A DNA stretch of 64,000 nt from Hevea brasiliensis (lineage: Eukaryota; Streptophyta; Magnoliopsida; Malpighiales; Euphorbiaceae). The DNA is taken from the NCBI RefSeq assembly GCF_030052815.1, contig NC_079496.1, positions 9,191,100 through 9,255,099 on the forward strand, in the 5' to 3' direction. A program made the position numbers and the translations under genes. The notes under the pieces are model-generated. The model was not told the origin of the DNA. It did no database searches and was given only the letters and a program-made list of their open reading frames with translations. Positions 11,433-32,984 of this stretch are shown one piece after another; position 1 is the first letter of the stretch, and every line of letters begins with the position of its first letter.

Positions 11433-14364
11433 CTTGTATATATTTTTAATTTGAAATGAAATGTAGTTCCTTTTTGTTCAATGACTGGATGAGATCGGAA
11501 AGTATCTAAGTTGCACAAACGCCTGATTGTCTGAACATATTAGAATAACTTGAAAGCAATTATTTAATCTATGTATGAGAGATCGGTAAAACATTGTAAA
11601 CATGAGATCGGCCTAAACCGAGAACAAGCACTGAACGAAACTTAAGATTATTAAAATTGGAAACCTGATCTGAACACTTAAGATCGGAAGCACCATTAAG
11701 CCGGATTAAAATCTTAACTTTATTGAACAACTATCTACAATATTTATGAAAGTGGGATCGGATGGCATGAAGACCTAATGTTGATTCAATTTCGTTTGAC
11801 GAGAGATCGGATGTGTGATTGACTGGCAAAGAGACTTGGTAACTGATTTGAGAGATCGGTAAGAATTTAAATGATATGGAGACTTTGTATTGGTTGATTC
11901 CTTTTGAAGAGAGATCGAAAATGTGATTGACTAGCAAATAGAGATTGGAAACGAATGGAGACTTGGTGTTGGGGCTTGATTTCAAAATCTATTGATTTTT
12001 GGGGTCGGCCAAAATATGGTATCGACAATTGACAATTATATTCTAATTTAATCAGATATCCAAACCTTTAAACTTTTAAGATTGGAAATAATTATAGCCA
12101 AAATCTCAAAATTAGGATTTTGAATTTTGTCCACTTAGAGCAGTGATTGATAATAAAAAGGAGAAAAAAAAAATTTATAGTCAATGTGTGGTTAACGAAA
12201 TAAATCATAAGATCATAAGTTTTTGATACAATTGCTTCTAATTTTAAAGGCCAGATACATTTGAATATAATTGTCAATAGGTGAAAACTTTTGCCCTATC
12301 TATCCAAATGGCCTTTGAATTCTGATTCTTGACCTTCGGCCAGATGCCCCATTCTAGGCTTACAGAATATGCCAATAATAATAACTTCTCTTAATGATTA
12401 CGTAGAAAAAAGATAGAAACTATAACGTTGATGCATTATTTCATGATTTCTTGAAGATAAATAACAAGAAAAACCAACAAGGGTGCTTCTTGGTCCTAAG
12501 AATCCAAGCCAGGCACTTCTTCTCAGTTTTGGCTTATCACACTTACCCCTAAAACATGAATCTGCACAGGACACTAAAAGATCCATTCTGTTTAAGCCAT
12601 TCCAAAAGCACTTTCTAAAAGAAAAATCTCAAGCATAAATAGCAAGAATGAAGCAAGCACTGGCACAACCAAAGGCAATGGTCCGCTGCTAGAACTTCTC
12701 GAAGAAAAGCGATTAGATTGCTAGAACTTCTTGGAAAAGATGATTAGATTGTTGACCAGTTAAATATGATGGATAGCCACATGCCTAAATTGAGCACAAG
12801 AGGATGATATATGCAAGTGGTGGATCCTAAACACCAACTTTTATACTATTCGGTGGAACTTGGAATAATATGTCACTTGAGGTGTCCTGCAATGCAAGCT
12901 ACACTAGGACTTTGTATTCAGAGATAAGTTGTCAGTCACTGATGTTAGTAATTATTGGAAGATGAATAAAGAAGATGTATTCTGAAAACTGAGAAAAAAA
13001 AAAAGTTTTGATCGATGTGATTTGAGCGCACCTTCAATGACGTTAATTTGTTATATTTTATTTATTTTTATTTAAATTTTTAATTAAAAATAAATATAAA
13101 ATATATTTAAATAAAAAGCATTTAATTATAAATTTTAAATTAATAAATTATTTTACTAATTAAATAAAACTTCAAGACTCTATTCTAATTTACTATCATT
13201 TTTTTAAAATTCAATTTAATTCATTTAGTTACCATTACGATAACTAACTACGATTCAGTTACAATACGCATAATTTAAAATTTTAATAATAATTTTTTAA
13301 TAAGTTTTGAAAAAAAAAAGAAGTGTTAATATTTGAATTATAATTTTTTATATTATGAGATAAATTACTAACTCAATATAAATTATGAATAAAATTTGAG
13401 AGCCCTGATATTGTTTGTTTTTTCAAATGATTAATGATAATAACAGAAAATCAGATTTGCAATCAGATTTTAAAAAATTATTATTTAGTTTATATATTTT
13501 AATAAAATTAACTACTTAATATTTTTATTTTTGAAAAATATATTAGTTAGTTTCTATATTTTTATTTTAAAAATATAAAATTAAAAATATATCTTTTAAA
13601 TATATATAATTATTTTTTTAATGTATATACATATGATAAAGAATTAATGAATATGTACATATTTTAAATATATAGTTATTTAAATTTCTATTAGCTGTTA
13701 ACTGTAATTTTAATAAGTTTATTAAATAAGTTGGTTCAACATTATAAAATTCTATAAACTATCCCTTAAATTTATAACATGAAACTCCATGTTTCCTTCA
13801 AATAGAATTCTCAGCTTAAAAAACAAAAGCACAGCTATGCAAGGGATCGATTCTTTAATTTATTCTCTTAATAGGAAAAACAAATAAGGTTGGATATATA
13901 CTTTAATTGTTGGACGACCTGTTCAATCTTAATCACCACTAACGACAGAATCATGGTCCAATTTCCTAGGTTTTCCTTACATTAATTAATTCATTCAAAG
14001 ATTATCTTATTTAATTAAATTAAATTAAAAAATTATCAGAAGATGCATGTATCTTATTTCAAAGAAATATGTTTGTCAATTGGCTCATCATGTATTAATT
14101 TTGTTTTAGATCTCTAAAAAAAATATTAATATGTAACTAACTTTTTTTTTTAAAGCAAAAAAGATACTAACTTGTCATTTATTCTATTGAGACAATTTGT
14201 AATTATTTTATTTTTAATAAAATAAATTTATTTTATAAGTAATTAATTACTAAAAGTTCTTTATATATAAAAAAATAAAACAATTTGTGATCATTGGTAC
14301 TATCATTTTTATTTTAAAAGTTCTTTTAATATATAAAAATAAAAGGATAATATATTTAATTTAA

Positions 14365-14409
<45 letters not shown>

Positions 14410-14971
14410 CACAAATTAAGACTCGAATACGATCGAGGGAATTTCTTGACTCACTTGGCTTGAAAGTTAAATATTGCGAGACCATATCCCTTACGCCGTC
14501 GTAATTAAACCATGTTTTATTTGTGTGGCCATTAGAAGACAATAGCTGGGTTGGTATTGATGCAAGAATCAATTGCACGTCAAGGCTTCATTTATTATTT
14601 TTCAGTCATCAATTCTTTTATAATTTTGAACGACCAAAAAAAAAAAAAAATAAAATGGGCAAAAAAAAGAAAGACTAGTTTGCAGAGAATGGACGTCAAA
14701 GAAAATATTTCCGGGCAAAGGGTCAATGGCTGTATATATATATATGTTAGATGACTTTGAGAAAAAATACACAAAATATTTGAAAGGTCTAACATATATA
14801 TATATGAATATAGATAACTTTAAAAAATTTATTTAATTAAGAAAATATGTAATTGAAAATGGTCTGAGTCTTGCAAGTTAAGGATTAAGATGACACATAG
14901 CTTTTAGTTGTCCAAGATAATCACGAAACATATATACACAAAAATTTAATAGGAAATAAAAGTCATGGGAT
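11433..14971. other. Non-coding flank: element tail, then AT-rich upstream modules
   Basis: From 11433 to about 12050 the words GATCGG and AGAGATCGG recur irregularly, probably the untranslated tail of the split element. An imperfect direct repeat of about 33 bp lies near 12690-12750 (GCTAGAACTTCT...GATTAGATTG). From about 13000 the DNA is very AT-rich. The stretches 13840-14110 and 14300-14730 are clearly related to 41160-41640 and 49790-50720, the upstream modules of glucosidase C. No gene is seen. Confidence 0.6.
14369..14410. repeat. (AAT)n microsatellite
   Basis: An uninterrupted run of about fourteen AAT trinucleotides in the non-coding flank. The homologous module at 49800-49860 lacks it, so it expanded after the copies diverged. 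Confidence 0.95.
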
Positions 14972-15271
14972 TATTAACTCAAGGAGTAATAAGGACGAGT
15001 CCGCCTCTCAGGAGAAATAAGGATGCCGTGTTTTTAGGCTTGAGTAAAGGAGTGATAAGGTGAATTCTGTAAATATTGTATATTTGAATGAGTCTTTGTG
15101 GTTGAGATTCTTTGGGTAATTCGTTCCCTTCCAAGTGATAGTCTTCATTATTTTTCTCCTCTTTTTCAGCAACCTCTGTTATTATTCTTTTTATTTAAGC
15201 TGAATGTATACTGTCAATTGTATTATTGAGGTTTCACATTAATAAAATTACATCTTTTTCACTTTGTTATC
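14972..15271 (+). repeat. Copia 1 left LTR
   Basis: 300 bp, matching 19710-20009 except for a C/A difference near the 3' end (GGTTTCACATT versus GGTTTAACATT) and a T/C difference (CATCTTTTTC versus CATCTTCTTC). The primer site follows after one base. Confidence 0.9.
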
Positions 15272-15302
15272 TTGGTATCAGAGCCTCAACGATCTGCTCA
15301 CC

Positions 15303-18300
15303 ATGGCTTCTTCTCTGAATGTAGCCAATTTTGTTACCTTAAAGCTCAAACAATCAAACTATCCTCTGTGGAGAGAACAACTTTTGAGTTTAGCTGAAAG
15401 TCAGGAATTGTCGGATCATTTGGTTAATGGCTTTCTGAAGATCGAAATTGCTACCCTCCCAATCCAATTCCGTAAAACTATCAACCACAAAGCAATCGAC
15501 ATCTTCAAGGCGTGGCAAAAGTCGATAGATTACTTCGTGGGTGGATCTATGGCACCCTTAGTGAGGAATCACTCGGACTTGTCATCGGACTAGAAACGAT
15601 TCATCTTGTTTGGAGTGCATTAAAAGATGCATATGCACAAGATTCTCAAGAGAGGAATTTACCCTCAGGCGACAATTGACCTATTTTCGCAAAGATGAAA
15701 ATCGGTCCATCATCAACATCTGCGTTGTTTAAAGAACTCTGCGACAGTTTAGCCGCTATCGGGAAAAAAGTACCCGATGAAGAAAAAGTCTTTTGTCTCC
15801 TTACGATGCAGGACCCAAGATGCGAAGCGTTTACTACGACGATGCTTAAACCATCGCGACCCAATTTTAATGAACTGGTCTCTCAACTTAAGAATTTAGA
15901 CCAATGACGAGTGTGGTTTTCCACGTAGCGAATCTGGTCTTGATCAAATTTCGCATGTGGCTTTTATGGAAATCAACGAATTCATCCAGTAATTCCTCGA
16001 ATCGGCGTCCTAGATTTAATTCCCAAGGGAGTGGTTTTCAAGACCAGCAAACGCAAAACCCTTTTCCAAACAAAGAGTCGTATTCTTCCCAAAGGCGACC
16101 TCCCCCGGCTGGTCGTAGAAGAATGACACCACGGTGAGCAGTGTATAAGAACGAAGTGTCAATACCGCAATGAGAGATAGTCACATCGCGAAGATTTGCT
16201 GTGGATTCCACAAGAAAAACAAAGCAGCCCTGCTCAAGCTCTTTCGGCACTCACATTGGATACTGATGTTGTAGATACTGACTGGGTTGCAGACTCTGGT
16301 GCATCGAATCATATGACAGGTAACAAAAATCTATTCCATAAACTTACTGACTATTATGGACCTTATTCCATAACCATCGATGGAACGTTTCTATCCATCG
16401 ATGGTGTTGGAATGACGTCTATAGAACAGAAGCAAAAATTATCACTTTCAAATGTCTTTTCTGTTCCTGCTCTAAAAAAGAATTTACTTTATGTAGGCCA
16501 ATTAACAGATGATTATCCTGTGAATTGTGAATTTTCTAATGTTTCTATTTCATTAAGGATCGATGACGACAGGGCATCGCTACAAGGGCCACGGAAAAAT
16601 AACCTTTATATCTTGTCGGGAATCAAAGCATATTTTTCCAATCGATTTAGGTCCGGAGCAATGGACATATGGCATCAACGATTAGGACACCCTTAACCTT
16701 CTGCGATTTCTATTTTGTTTAATAAGAACCTTATTGATGTTAAAGGTTCCTTGCATTCTAAATTTTTATGTGATAGTTGCCAATTAGGCAAATTGAGCAA
16801 ATTTCCATTTAGTTTGTCTTCCAATAAAAGTACCACTGTATTTGAAAAAGTTCATTGTGATTTATGGGGACCAGCCCCTGTTTTATCTTTTGCCAAATTT
16901 AAATATTATGCTTGCTTGGTAGATGATTACTCTAAATACTCTTGGCTTATACCACTAAAGAAAAAATCGGATTTCTTTGTTGCTTATAAAGCTTTTGAAC
17001 AGTTTGTGCTAAGACAATTTGGGAAGACCATCAAGGTTTTCCATTCCGATGGAGGAGGTGAGTTTTTGAATAATGCTTTATCTTCACATTTTCTTTCACA
17101 AGGTATTAAACATCAAGTGTCGTGTCCTCATACACCCGAGCAAACAGGTGCTGTCGAACGACGACACCGTTTTATTCGTGAATTAGGATTGACGATGATG
17201 TATCATAGTCATGTGCCATTGTCTATGTGGGTCGATGCTTTTCAACCGCTGCTTTTTTAATAAATAGGTTGCCTACTACGTGCTAGGGAATGAAACACCA
17301 TATTTTAAATTGCATGGAACTCATTTTGATTATAGCTCCCTACGTGTCTTTGGTTCTAAGTGTTTTCCATATATATGGGACACAAGAGGTCATAAGTTTG
17401 ATCCTAAGTCTTGTTTATGTGTTTTTATAGGGTATAGTGAAAAACACAAAGGTTACAAATGTTTCAATCCCAAAACTAAGAAAATAATAATATCTCGACA
17501 TGTGAGCTTTGATGAAAATGTTTTTCCGTATAAATCTGCATCTCCTAATAAAATGTTTGTTGACAAGCTTATGGATTCTTGGTTACCATCTGCTGAGATT
17601 ACTGATTTTCCACTAAGTTCTGAAGAAAGTGCAGTCCGGATGTATTACCGTTCCTATACCAAAGAACACATGACAATCGGACTATAGGAGATCATGAAAC
17701 AGAATTTGATCCTACAAGTGAGTCTCCACTAGCAGCTCATCATTCACACTCTGATGCTGTTCAAGATGACGGGATGCATCTAGAACAGGCTGAACAGGAG
17801 CAGCTGTCTCCACCTCCATTGTTTTTGTCAAATAGAGTTGAAGACACAGTTCAAAATTCCTTAGCAGCAGAGGACGTTGTTGGTAAACAAGTTGCTGCAA
17901 TTGAATCAGACTCGGTGTTTTTGTCATCTCCAACTAATACTCATGTACCTGGTACTTCTATGATTGATGGTACTGTAATCAGTCTACCAACAGTTCATAC
18001 GGATCAAGAAGAGTTGCTTCCTGAAGTCTGTTCATCATCTTTGGCTGAAATATCAGCTGAACAAGTTCAGGACGAAGCATTGCAGCCTCGACATTCGATG
18101 GTCACCAGGTCACAGTCCGGAATAGTTAAGCCAAACCCAAAGTATGCTTTACATGTGTCTATATCTCCTGATATACCTCCTGAGCCTAAAACTGTTAAGA
18201 GTGCTCTTGCACATCCAGGTTGGAAACAGGCTATGATAGAGGAGTATCAAGCTTTACAGTCAAACCACACTTGGGAACTTGTTCCTAGACCAGCGCATGT

Positions 18301-19700
18301 AAATATAATAGGGTGTAAGTGGGTTTTTAAAGCTAAAATAAATTCTGATGGGCATTTGGATAGATTGAAAGCTAGACTAGTTGCCAAGGGGTTTCATCAA
18401 CTAGATGGTGTTGATTACATCAAACCTACTCCTGTTATTAAACCAGAACCATACGCTTAGTTCTTTCGTGGCTTTAGTGAAAAATTGGCCAATTCGCCAA
18501 TTAGACGTGAAAATGCATTTTTGCATGGATTTATAATGAAGATTTATATATGGATCAGCCACCTGGAATGAAAGATCCTAATTATCCTAATCATGTTTGC
18601 AAATTACAGCGAGCATTGTATGGTTTAAAACAGGCTCCGAGAGCCTGGTTTAATAGGTTGAGTATGTTTTTAATTGATTATGGTTTTTTTTGCAGTTTAG
18701 CTGATCCATCCTTGTTTGTCATGCATACATCGACAGGTGTATTGGTTTTATTAATTTACGTGGATGATATGTTGTTAACAGGATCGTCTATGGCTCTAGT
18801 TCAGAATTTTTTGCAGGTCTTAAGCAAGGAGTTTTCCATGAAAGACCTTGGGCCATTGCATCATTTTCTAGGCATTCAAATTCAATCAACTGACTCTGGG
18901 TTACAATTGAATCAAACCCGTTATGCCTATTCAATTTTGGAAAGAGCTCAGATGGTGGATTGTCAACCGATGCCCACTCCACTTGTTCAGCGACACGATG
19001 CTGTTACAGACCCGACACCAGTAGCTGATCCCACCTTCTTTCGAGGGCTTGTGGGTTCGTTACAGTATTTGACACTAACCCGACCGGATTTGTCCTATAG
19101 TGTCAACTATATTTCTCAATTCATGCACAGTCCAACTTTGTCTCACTTAAAATATGTTCGTCGTATATTACGATATCTCAAAGGAACAATACATTTTGGC
19201 TTATTTTTTAAAAAAGATACCTCACTTGTTCTTAGTGCATTTTCTGATGCAGACTGGGCCGGATGTCCAACCACACGACGGTCTACTACAGGCTACTGTA
19301 CTTTTCTTGGTTGCAATATCATTTCCTGGTGTGCCAAGAAACAACACATCGCTATGCGCGTTCTAGCACCGAGGCCGAGTATCGTTCCATGGCTCACACC
19401 GCACTGAGCTTACTTGGCTTGGATATCTCTTACAGGACTTGCAAATCTATCCCAAGCGTTGCCTATTTTATATGGTGATACTCTTAGTGCTCTACATTTA
19501 ATACCAATCCAGATTACATTCACGCATGAAGCATGTTGCTCTTGACTATCACTATGTTAGAGAGCGTGTTGCTCAAGGGGTTATGATCACAAGATACATT
19601 CCTCAAAGATATCAAATCTTGATATATTTACGAAGTCCATGACAAAGGCTCGCCTAGCACAATTTCGACGCAAACTATGTCTCCACCCTGGACATAGTTT
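15303..19700 (+). pseudogene. Copia 1 gag-pol polyprotein, multiply frameshifted
   Basis: The gag frame starts at ATG 15303 and stops at 15593; later pieces follow in shifting frames. Recognisable parts in order are: gag C-terminal pieces (15695-16137), a damaged zinc knuckle near 16160-16200, the protease region with DSGASNHMT (about 16290), the integrase zinc motif HQRLGHP then CDSCQLGK and the catalytic-core words DYSKYSWL and FHSDGGGEF (16660-17260), the integrase C-terminal region (17280-17690), reverse transcriptase (18190-18990) with YVDDMLLTG near 18760, and RNase H with SDADWAG near 19240. Breaks include a TAA at about 16694, a one-base loss near 17250 and further losses near 17290, 18450, 18510 and 18535. 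Several breaks are single bases in or beside short runs. The element cannot make a full polyprotein as read here. Confidence 0.85.
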
Positions 19701-19709
19701 GAGGGGGGA

Positions 19710-20009
19710 TATTAACTCAAGGAGTAATAAGGACGAGTCCGCCTCTCAGGAGAAATAAGGATGCCGTGTTTTTAGGCTTGAGTAAAGGAGTGATAAGGTG
19801 AATTCTGTAAATATTGTATATTTGAATGAGTCTTTGTGGTTGAGATTCTTTGGGTAATTCGTTCCCTTCCAAGTGATAGTCTTCATTATTTTTCTCCTCT
19901 TTTTCAGCAACCTCTGTTATTATTCTTTTTATTTAAGCTGAATGTATACTGTCAATTGTATTATTGAGGTTTAACATTAATAAAATTACATCTTCTTCAC
20001 TTTGTTATC
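19710..20009 (+). repeat. Copia 1 right LTR
   Basis: 300-bp direct repeat of 14972-15271 with two differences, directly preceded by the G-rich polypurine tract. Confidence 0.9.
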
Positions 20010-22468
20010 TATTGAAGTCGTCTAATTATATAAAGTTAATTTAGTTTCAGAGCAGGAAAATTCTAATTTGCCCAGAAATTTCGGACCCAGTTTGGGCAGA
20101 CTACGATGCTTCTACGAAATCTTCCTATCTCATATATATGGCTATTCAAAATGTTTTCACCTAATACGAAAAATTAATTCAATTCACAGGCAGATTTAGA
20201 TTTTCTCTATACTTTATTGATTAAAATATAATTTATATGTTTTTGGAGGATAGTAAAACAAGACAGCTCTTCATTTTCCCTGAGTCTCATGGCCGCACCA
20301 GGAGAAATGCAATTCAAAGTTGTGAAACATGATAAGTGGTTGAGGATATTTGAATTCAAAATCTTTTTACACATTATAGGGTAGAAATACCAATCAGATT
20401 ATTTCTAAACAACAATAAAATATTTAGATATCTATTGCCCAAAGAGAGTTTATGCATTTTCTTTCCGTTCTCCAAGTATTTTATATTAATTATTCTATTA
20501 TTTTTTGCATTTTATATCAATAAATTTATTTTAATTTAATAGTAACCAAGTTTTTTTTTTAAATTAATTATGCAATATTATATTTGAATTTTAATCAGAA
20601 CATATTTTCACATTTTAAAGTAAATAGTTAAAATAGACAACTTCTATTTTATTTCATCGTTAGATGAAATAACTTCTAAACATAAATAATTGGCTGTTCT
20701 GTTTTAGTACAACAATCCTCTCTCTCTCTCTCTTTTGCTTGCGGTTCCTTGTCATTGTTGTTTCCTTGTGGATGCATTTAAAAAAAAAAAAAAAATCATT
20801 AATTGGTTGTTCTGTTTCAAAAACAACGGACCTTTCTCTTTCATGCTCCTTTTTATATTTTTTTATTTGATTAAGTGTTTTTTAAACTTCATTAATTGAT
20901 TGTTCTGTTTTAATCCAACATGCCTTTCTCTTTCTTGCTGTTTTATTTTTCTCTTCTTCTCAAGCAAGCTTTATCTATGCCAGAGTGCATATATTAAACC
21001 AATTAATATATATTATTTTAATTCAAATTATAATAAATCTCATATATAAATACATAATATTTTTTTATTGGTTAAATACATAGATTTTATTTTAATAAAA
21101 TTACCTTATAGTTTATATATAAACACCCTTAATTATGCAAAAAAAGTAAAAATAAAAATTCACTTTATTAATTAAAATCTAAATTTAATGACTACTAATT
21201 CATTTTTTTCACTTATATTTTCCTATGAAAGCAAGTCATGTCCCAATCAAAAATTTGAAATTTTGTTTTCTTTTTTATGCCTGATTTCTCCGATCATGGT
21301 ATGGATTGTCCTGTGGATGTGAAATCTATGTGAAGGTCTTGCCTTGGTTTTATTAAGAGTTTCACATATATACGTCTTCCTTAGCTTTAGATCACATCCC
21401 TTTCAAACGTTGATCAATAGAGGCCACCATCGTTGAATGATAACTTTTCCTTTTTTCTCCATCATGTGGCGATTACATACTTTTTAAAAGAATTCCAACT
21501 CTTTTGAAATATATTCTTATGATACTCAAATCTTTATTCCTCAAAGTTCTATGCCTTTTTAATCTTTACTACAACTAATAATCAACAAACAGGAACTACA
21601 ATATGCTTTTAAATCCAACACAAACCTTGAGTTAATGATTGCTACCAATTCTAATAACGTGTTAGTGTATAATAATGAAATGCCTTGTTAGAAAATTAGT
21701 ATACAACATGTAATTTTTGATGCAGATTGGGAAGAGAATCGAATAGCAATTAGCAAATAATAAGGTGATACTGACAGTTACAGCAACGTGTGCCCTTGAG
21801 AGGGAAACAAAAGGTGAAAATAAAATTAAGTCGTGTAGCAATTGTTTGCTTGTCAAAATTTTCCTTTCCCTTTTTGCCAATTGACATATACGTGTATTGA
21901 AAGAAAGAAAGACCGATTAAGATATATATATATATATATTGATATAGAAATAGCTAGAGAATGACAAAACAATAAATTTCAAAAATAGCTGTAATCTTGT
22001 TTAATGTTAATATAAGGGATAATGCACATTTATAAATTCGAGATCTTATAATTCTTAAAATGACTATAATATTATTAAATTACAATTCATAGATAGTAAG
22101 TTTGATAACCTGAGGATGAAGATATATACCTTTTGGTTACACAACTTAATATCAATTGGATGTAACGTCAACAAGTCCTAACATGATCGAGATGACTCAT
22201 ATACGTGGTGGAAAAAGAAAATATGAGTTATAACCAGTACACGCTGATCTGTGTTCGGATATATACTATTGGATGAAGATGACACATGGCTCTTATTTAT
22301 ATATGATAACTACAAAACAGATAGGAAAAAAAAAAAAAGAAAAAGAACATTTGATTTATGAAAAATCTTGTCAACCTGTCTGGTCAATTTCTGGTTTCAG
22401 CATGTGCAATTGCTGGAGTTAACTAGGTTGTCCCCTGTAAAGATCAAATCTCCATTATTTTTTATGTG

Positions 22469-22506
<38 letters not shown>

Positions 22507-23368
22507 AAACCCTTTTATCATGAAGGTTTAATTAAAAAACAATCAATTGTATTAAAAAAAAAAAATCTTGCACTTGCATGAAAAATAGCAACTCAAAACT
22601 ACCATTCCTTTGGCGGTTGTAATAGCCAGAGATGTGCTGAGATAGGAAGATCACGACAAAAGAAAGAAAAAGTGTTACCCATAGCAAATTGTATAATGAC
22701 ACGTGTTATTTAATCGATTTCAGTAGACCATTTACATAGAATAACAAAAATATAGATAAATATTTAAAATAATTAGTAATTATTTTCTAAAAAATTTATT
22801 ATCAAACAGTTATTATTTAATGAGACCTATTTATATATATTTGTTAATATTTTATTAACTTATTATTTCATATAGAGCATTCTACACATGATTATTTTAT
22901 AATTTTTCATTAATATGAGATATTTTATGAAGAGGTCTAAAAGAATTATAAGTTACCATTGTTAGAATTCTCTAAACCCTAATGTAAGTATATTTACTTA
23001 AATTTTTATATTTTGTCGAAATAAATAAAATATAGATACGTGCACTTTGCTACAGTCATAAATCTTATAAAATGATTTATTTGAGTTCCCGTAAACATTT
23101 TGGATAAGATTATAATTTGAACTCATAAAAATATACCTAAAATTTAAGTCATATCATAACATATTAATTAATTAAATATAAACTTTAATTGACATCTAAA
23201 ATGGTGTGAATAATCCATTTTATTTTAATCTAATCCATTTGCCGTGGACTTGGCAGGGTCTTGACCGGCAACTTTGATTATGTGTGCATATATATTATAT
23301 TTGACCAAAAATTAATGTGCAATATCCAACTAGAAATAAAAAAATGAAAAAAGTGCCAATGAGTTTTC
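20010..23368. other. Distal upstream region of glucosidase A
   Basis: AT-rich and without a recognisable gene. It holds a diverged copy of the shared promoter module at about 20025-20160 (compare 34685-34830), which lacks the CATGCATG core found in B and C. A loose three-fold repeat built around ATTAATTG-TTGTTCTGTTT starts near 20685, 20797 and 20890. A (TTA)n run lies at about 22468-22504. Poly-A and poly-T runs are frequent. Confidence 0.6.
22468..22504. repeat. (TTA)n microsatellite
   Basis: About twelve perfect ATT/TTA trinucleotides roughly 0.9 kb upstream of the glucosidase A TATA box. Confidence 0.95.
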
Positions 23369-23377
23369 TATATAAAG
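23369..23377 (+). promoter_or_regulatory. TATA box of beta-glucosidase A
   Basis: TATATAAAG sits 112 to 120 bases before the ATG at 23489. The same box followed by GGGAAGATCGATCCCAGCGA is kept in B and C, which marks it as the core promoter with a start site probably near 23400. Confidence 0.8.
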
Positions 23378-23488
23378 GGAAGATCGATCCCAGCGAGAAC
23401 ACACCAATTAAGAAGGAAGTTCACCTCTCTGCTAGTTATTAGCTGCGCAGAAGAAGAAGAAAACTTAAAAAGAAAATCAGTAAGAAAG

Positions 23489-32589
<9,101 letters not shown>

Positions 32590-32805
32590 CAACAGAACAT
32601 TGTGCATTTGTAATCTAGAACAGTTTTCATATATATAATTATTTATATTTATTTAAGTTGTTTATTTGTGGCATTTGCAATCTGAAATATTTTTTTTGAA
32701 ATAAAACACAACATATTACATTGTTCATTTGTAATCTAGAACAGTGTTCGCATATTAAATATTTCTATTTATTTAAGTTGTTTATTGTGGCATTTGCAAT
32801 CTGAA
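32590..32805. repeat. Duplicated 3' flank of glucosidase A
   Basis: A unit of about 124 bp starting near CATTGTGCATTTGTAATC (32598) is repeated from about 32719. Each copy runs through TCTAGAACAG and TTTAAGTTGTTTAT to GCATTTGCAATCTGAA. The first copy includes what are the last codons in B and C. The same tandem doubling follows B (38797-38995) and C (55937-56135), so it predates the gene duplications. Confidence 0.75.
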
Positions 32806-32984
32806 TTTTTTTTTTTTTTTTTAACAAAGCATAATAACATTACATTCCCAAGAGAATCCAAAATCAAAAATTTCATCAACAGATGATTATAACTAGAATA
32901 TTTCAAGGAAAGGCTAAAAACACTGCTTTGCCATCCAATCTGCAATCATAATTGCAGTTGCTTTGATCAAATTGAAGACACAGG

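Larger units (their letters stand above)
14972..20009 (+). mobile_element. Ty1/copia LTR retrotransposon 1 (defective)
   Basis: Direct 300-bp LTRs (14972-15271 and 19710-20009) flank 4.4 kb encoding copia-order domains: gag, zinc knuckle, protease, integrase, reverse transcriptase, RNase H. A primer site TGGTATCAGAGCC lies at 15273-15285 and a polypurine tract GTTTGAGGGGGGA ends at 19709. The LTRs differ at only two positions that I can see, pointing to recent insertion. No target duplication is obvious: the left flank is GGGAT and the right flank TATTG. The LTR ends read TATTAAC and GTTATC rather than TG/CA. It lies between upstream modules of glucosidase A, about 3.4 kb before that gene. 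Confidence 0.9.

Noticed and set aside
14309..14578. 89-codon minus-strand frame with a poly-tyrosine run
   Set aside because: The run is the translated (AAT)n microsatellite. There is no other support.
32590..32805. Short tandem repeats considered as a CRISPR-like array
   Set aside because: There are only two units with no spacers, in a plant nuclear context. It is an ordinary tandem duplication.
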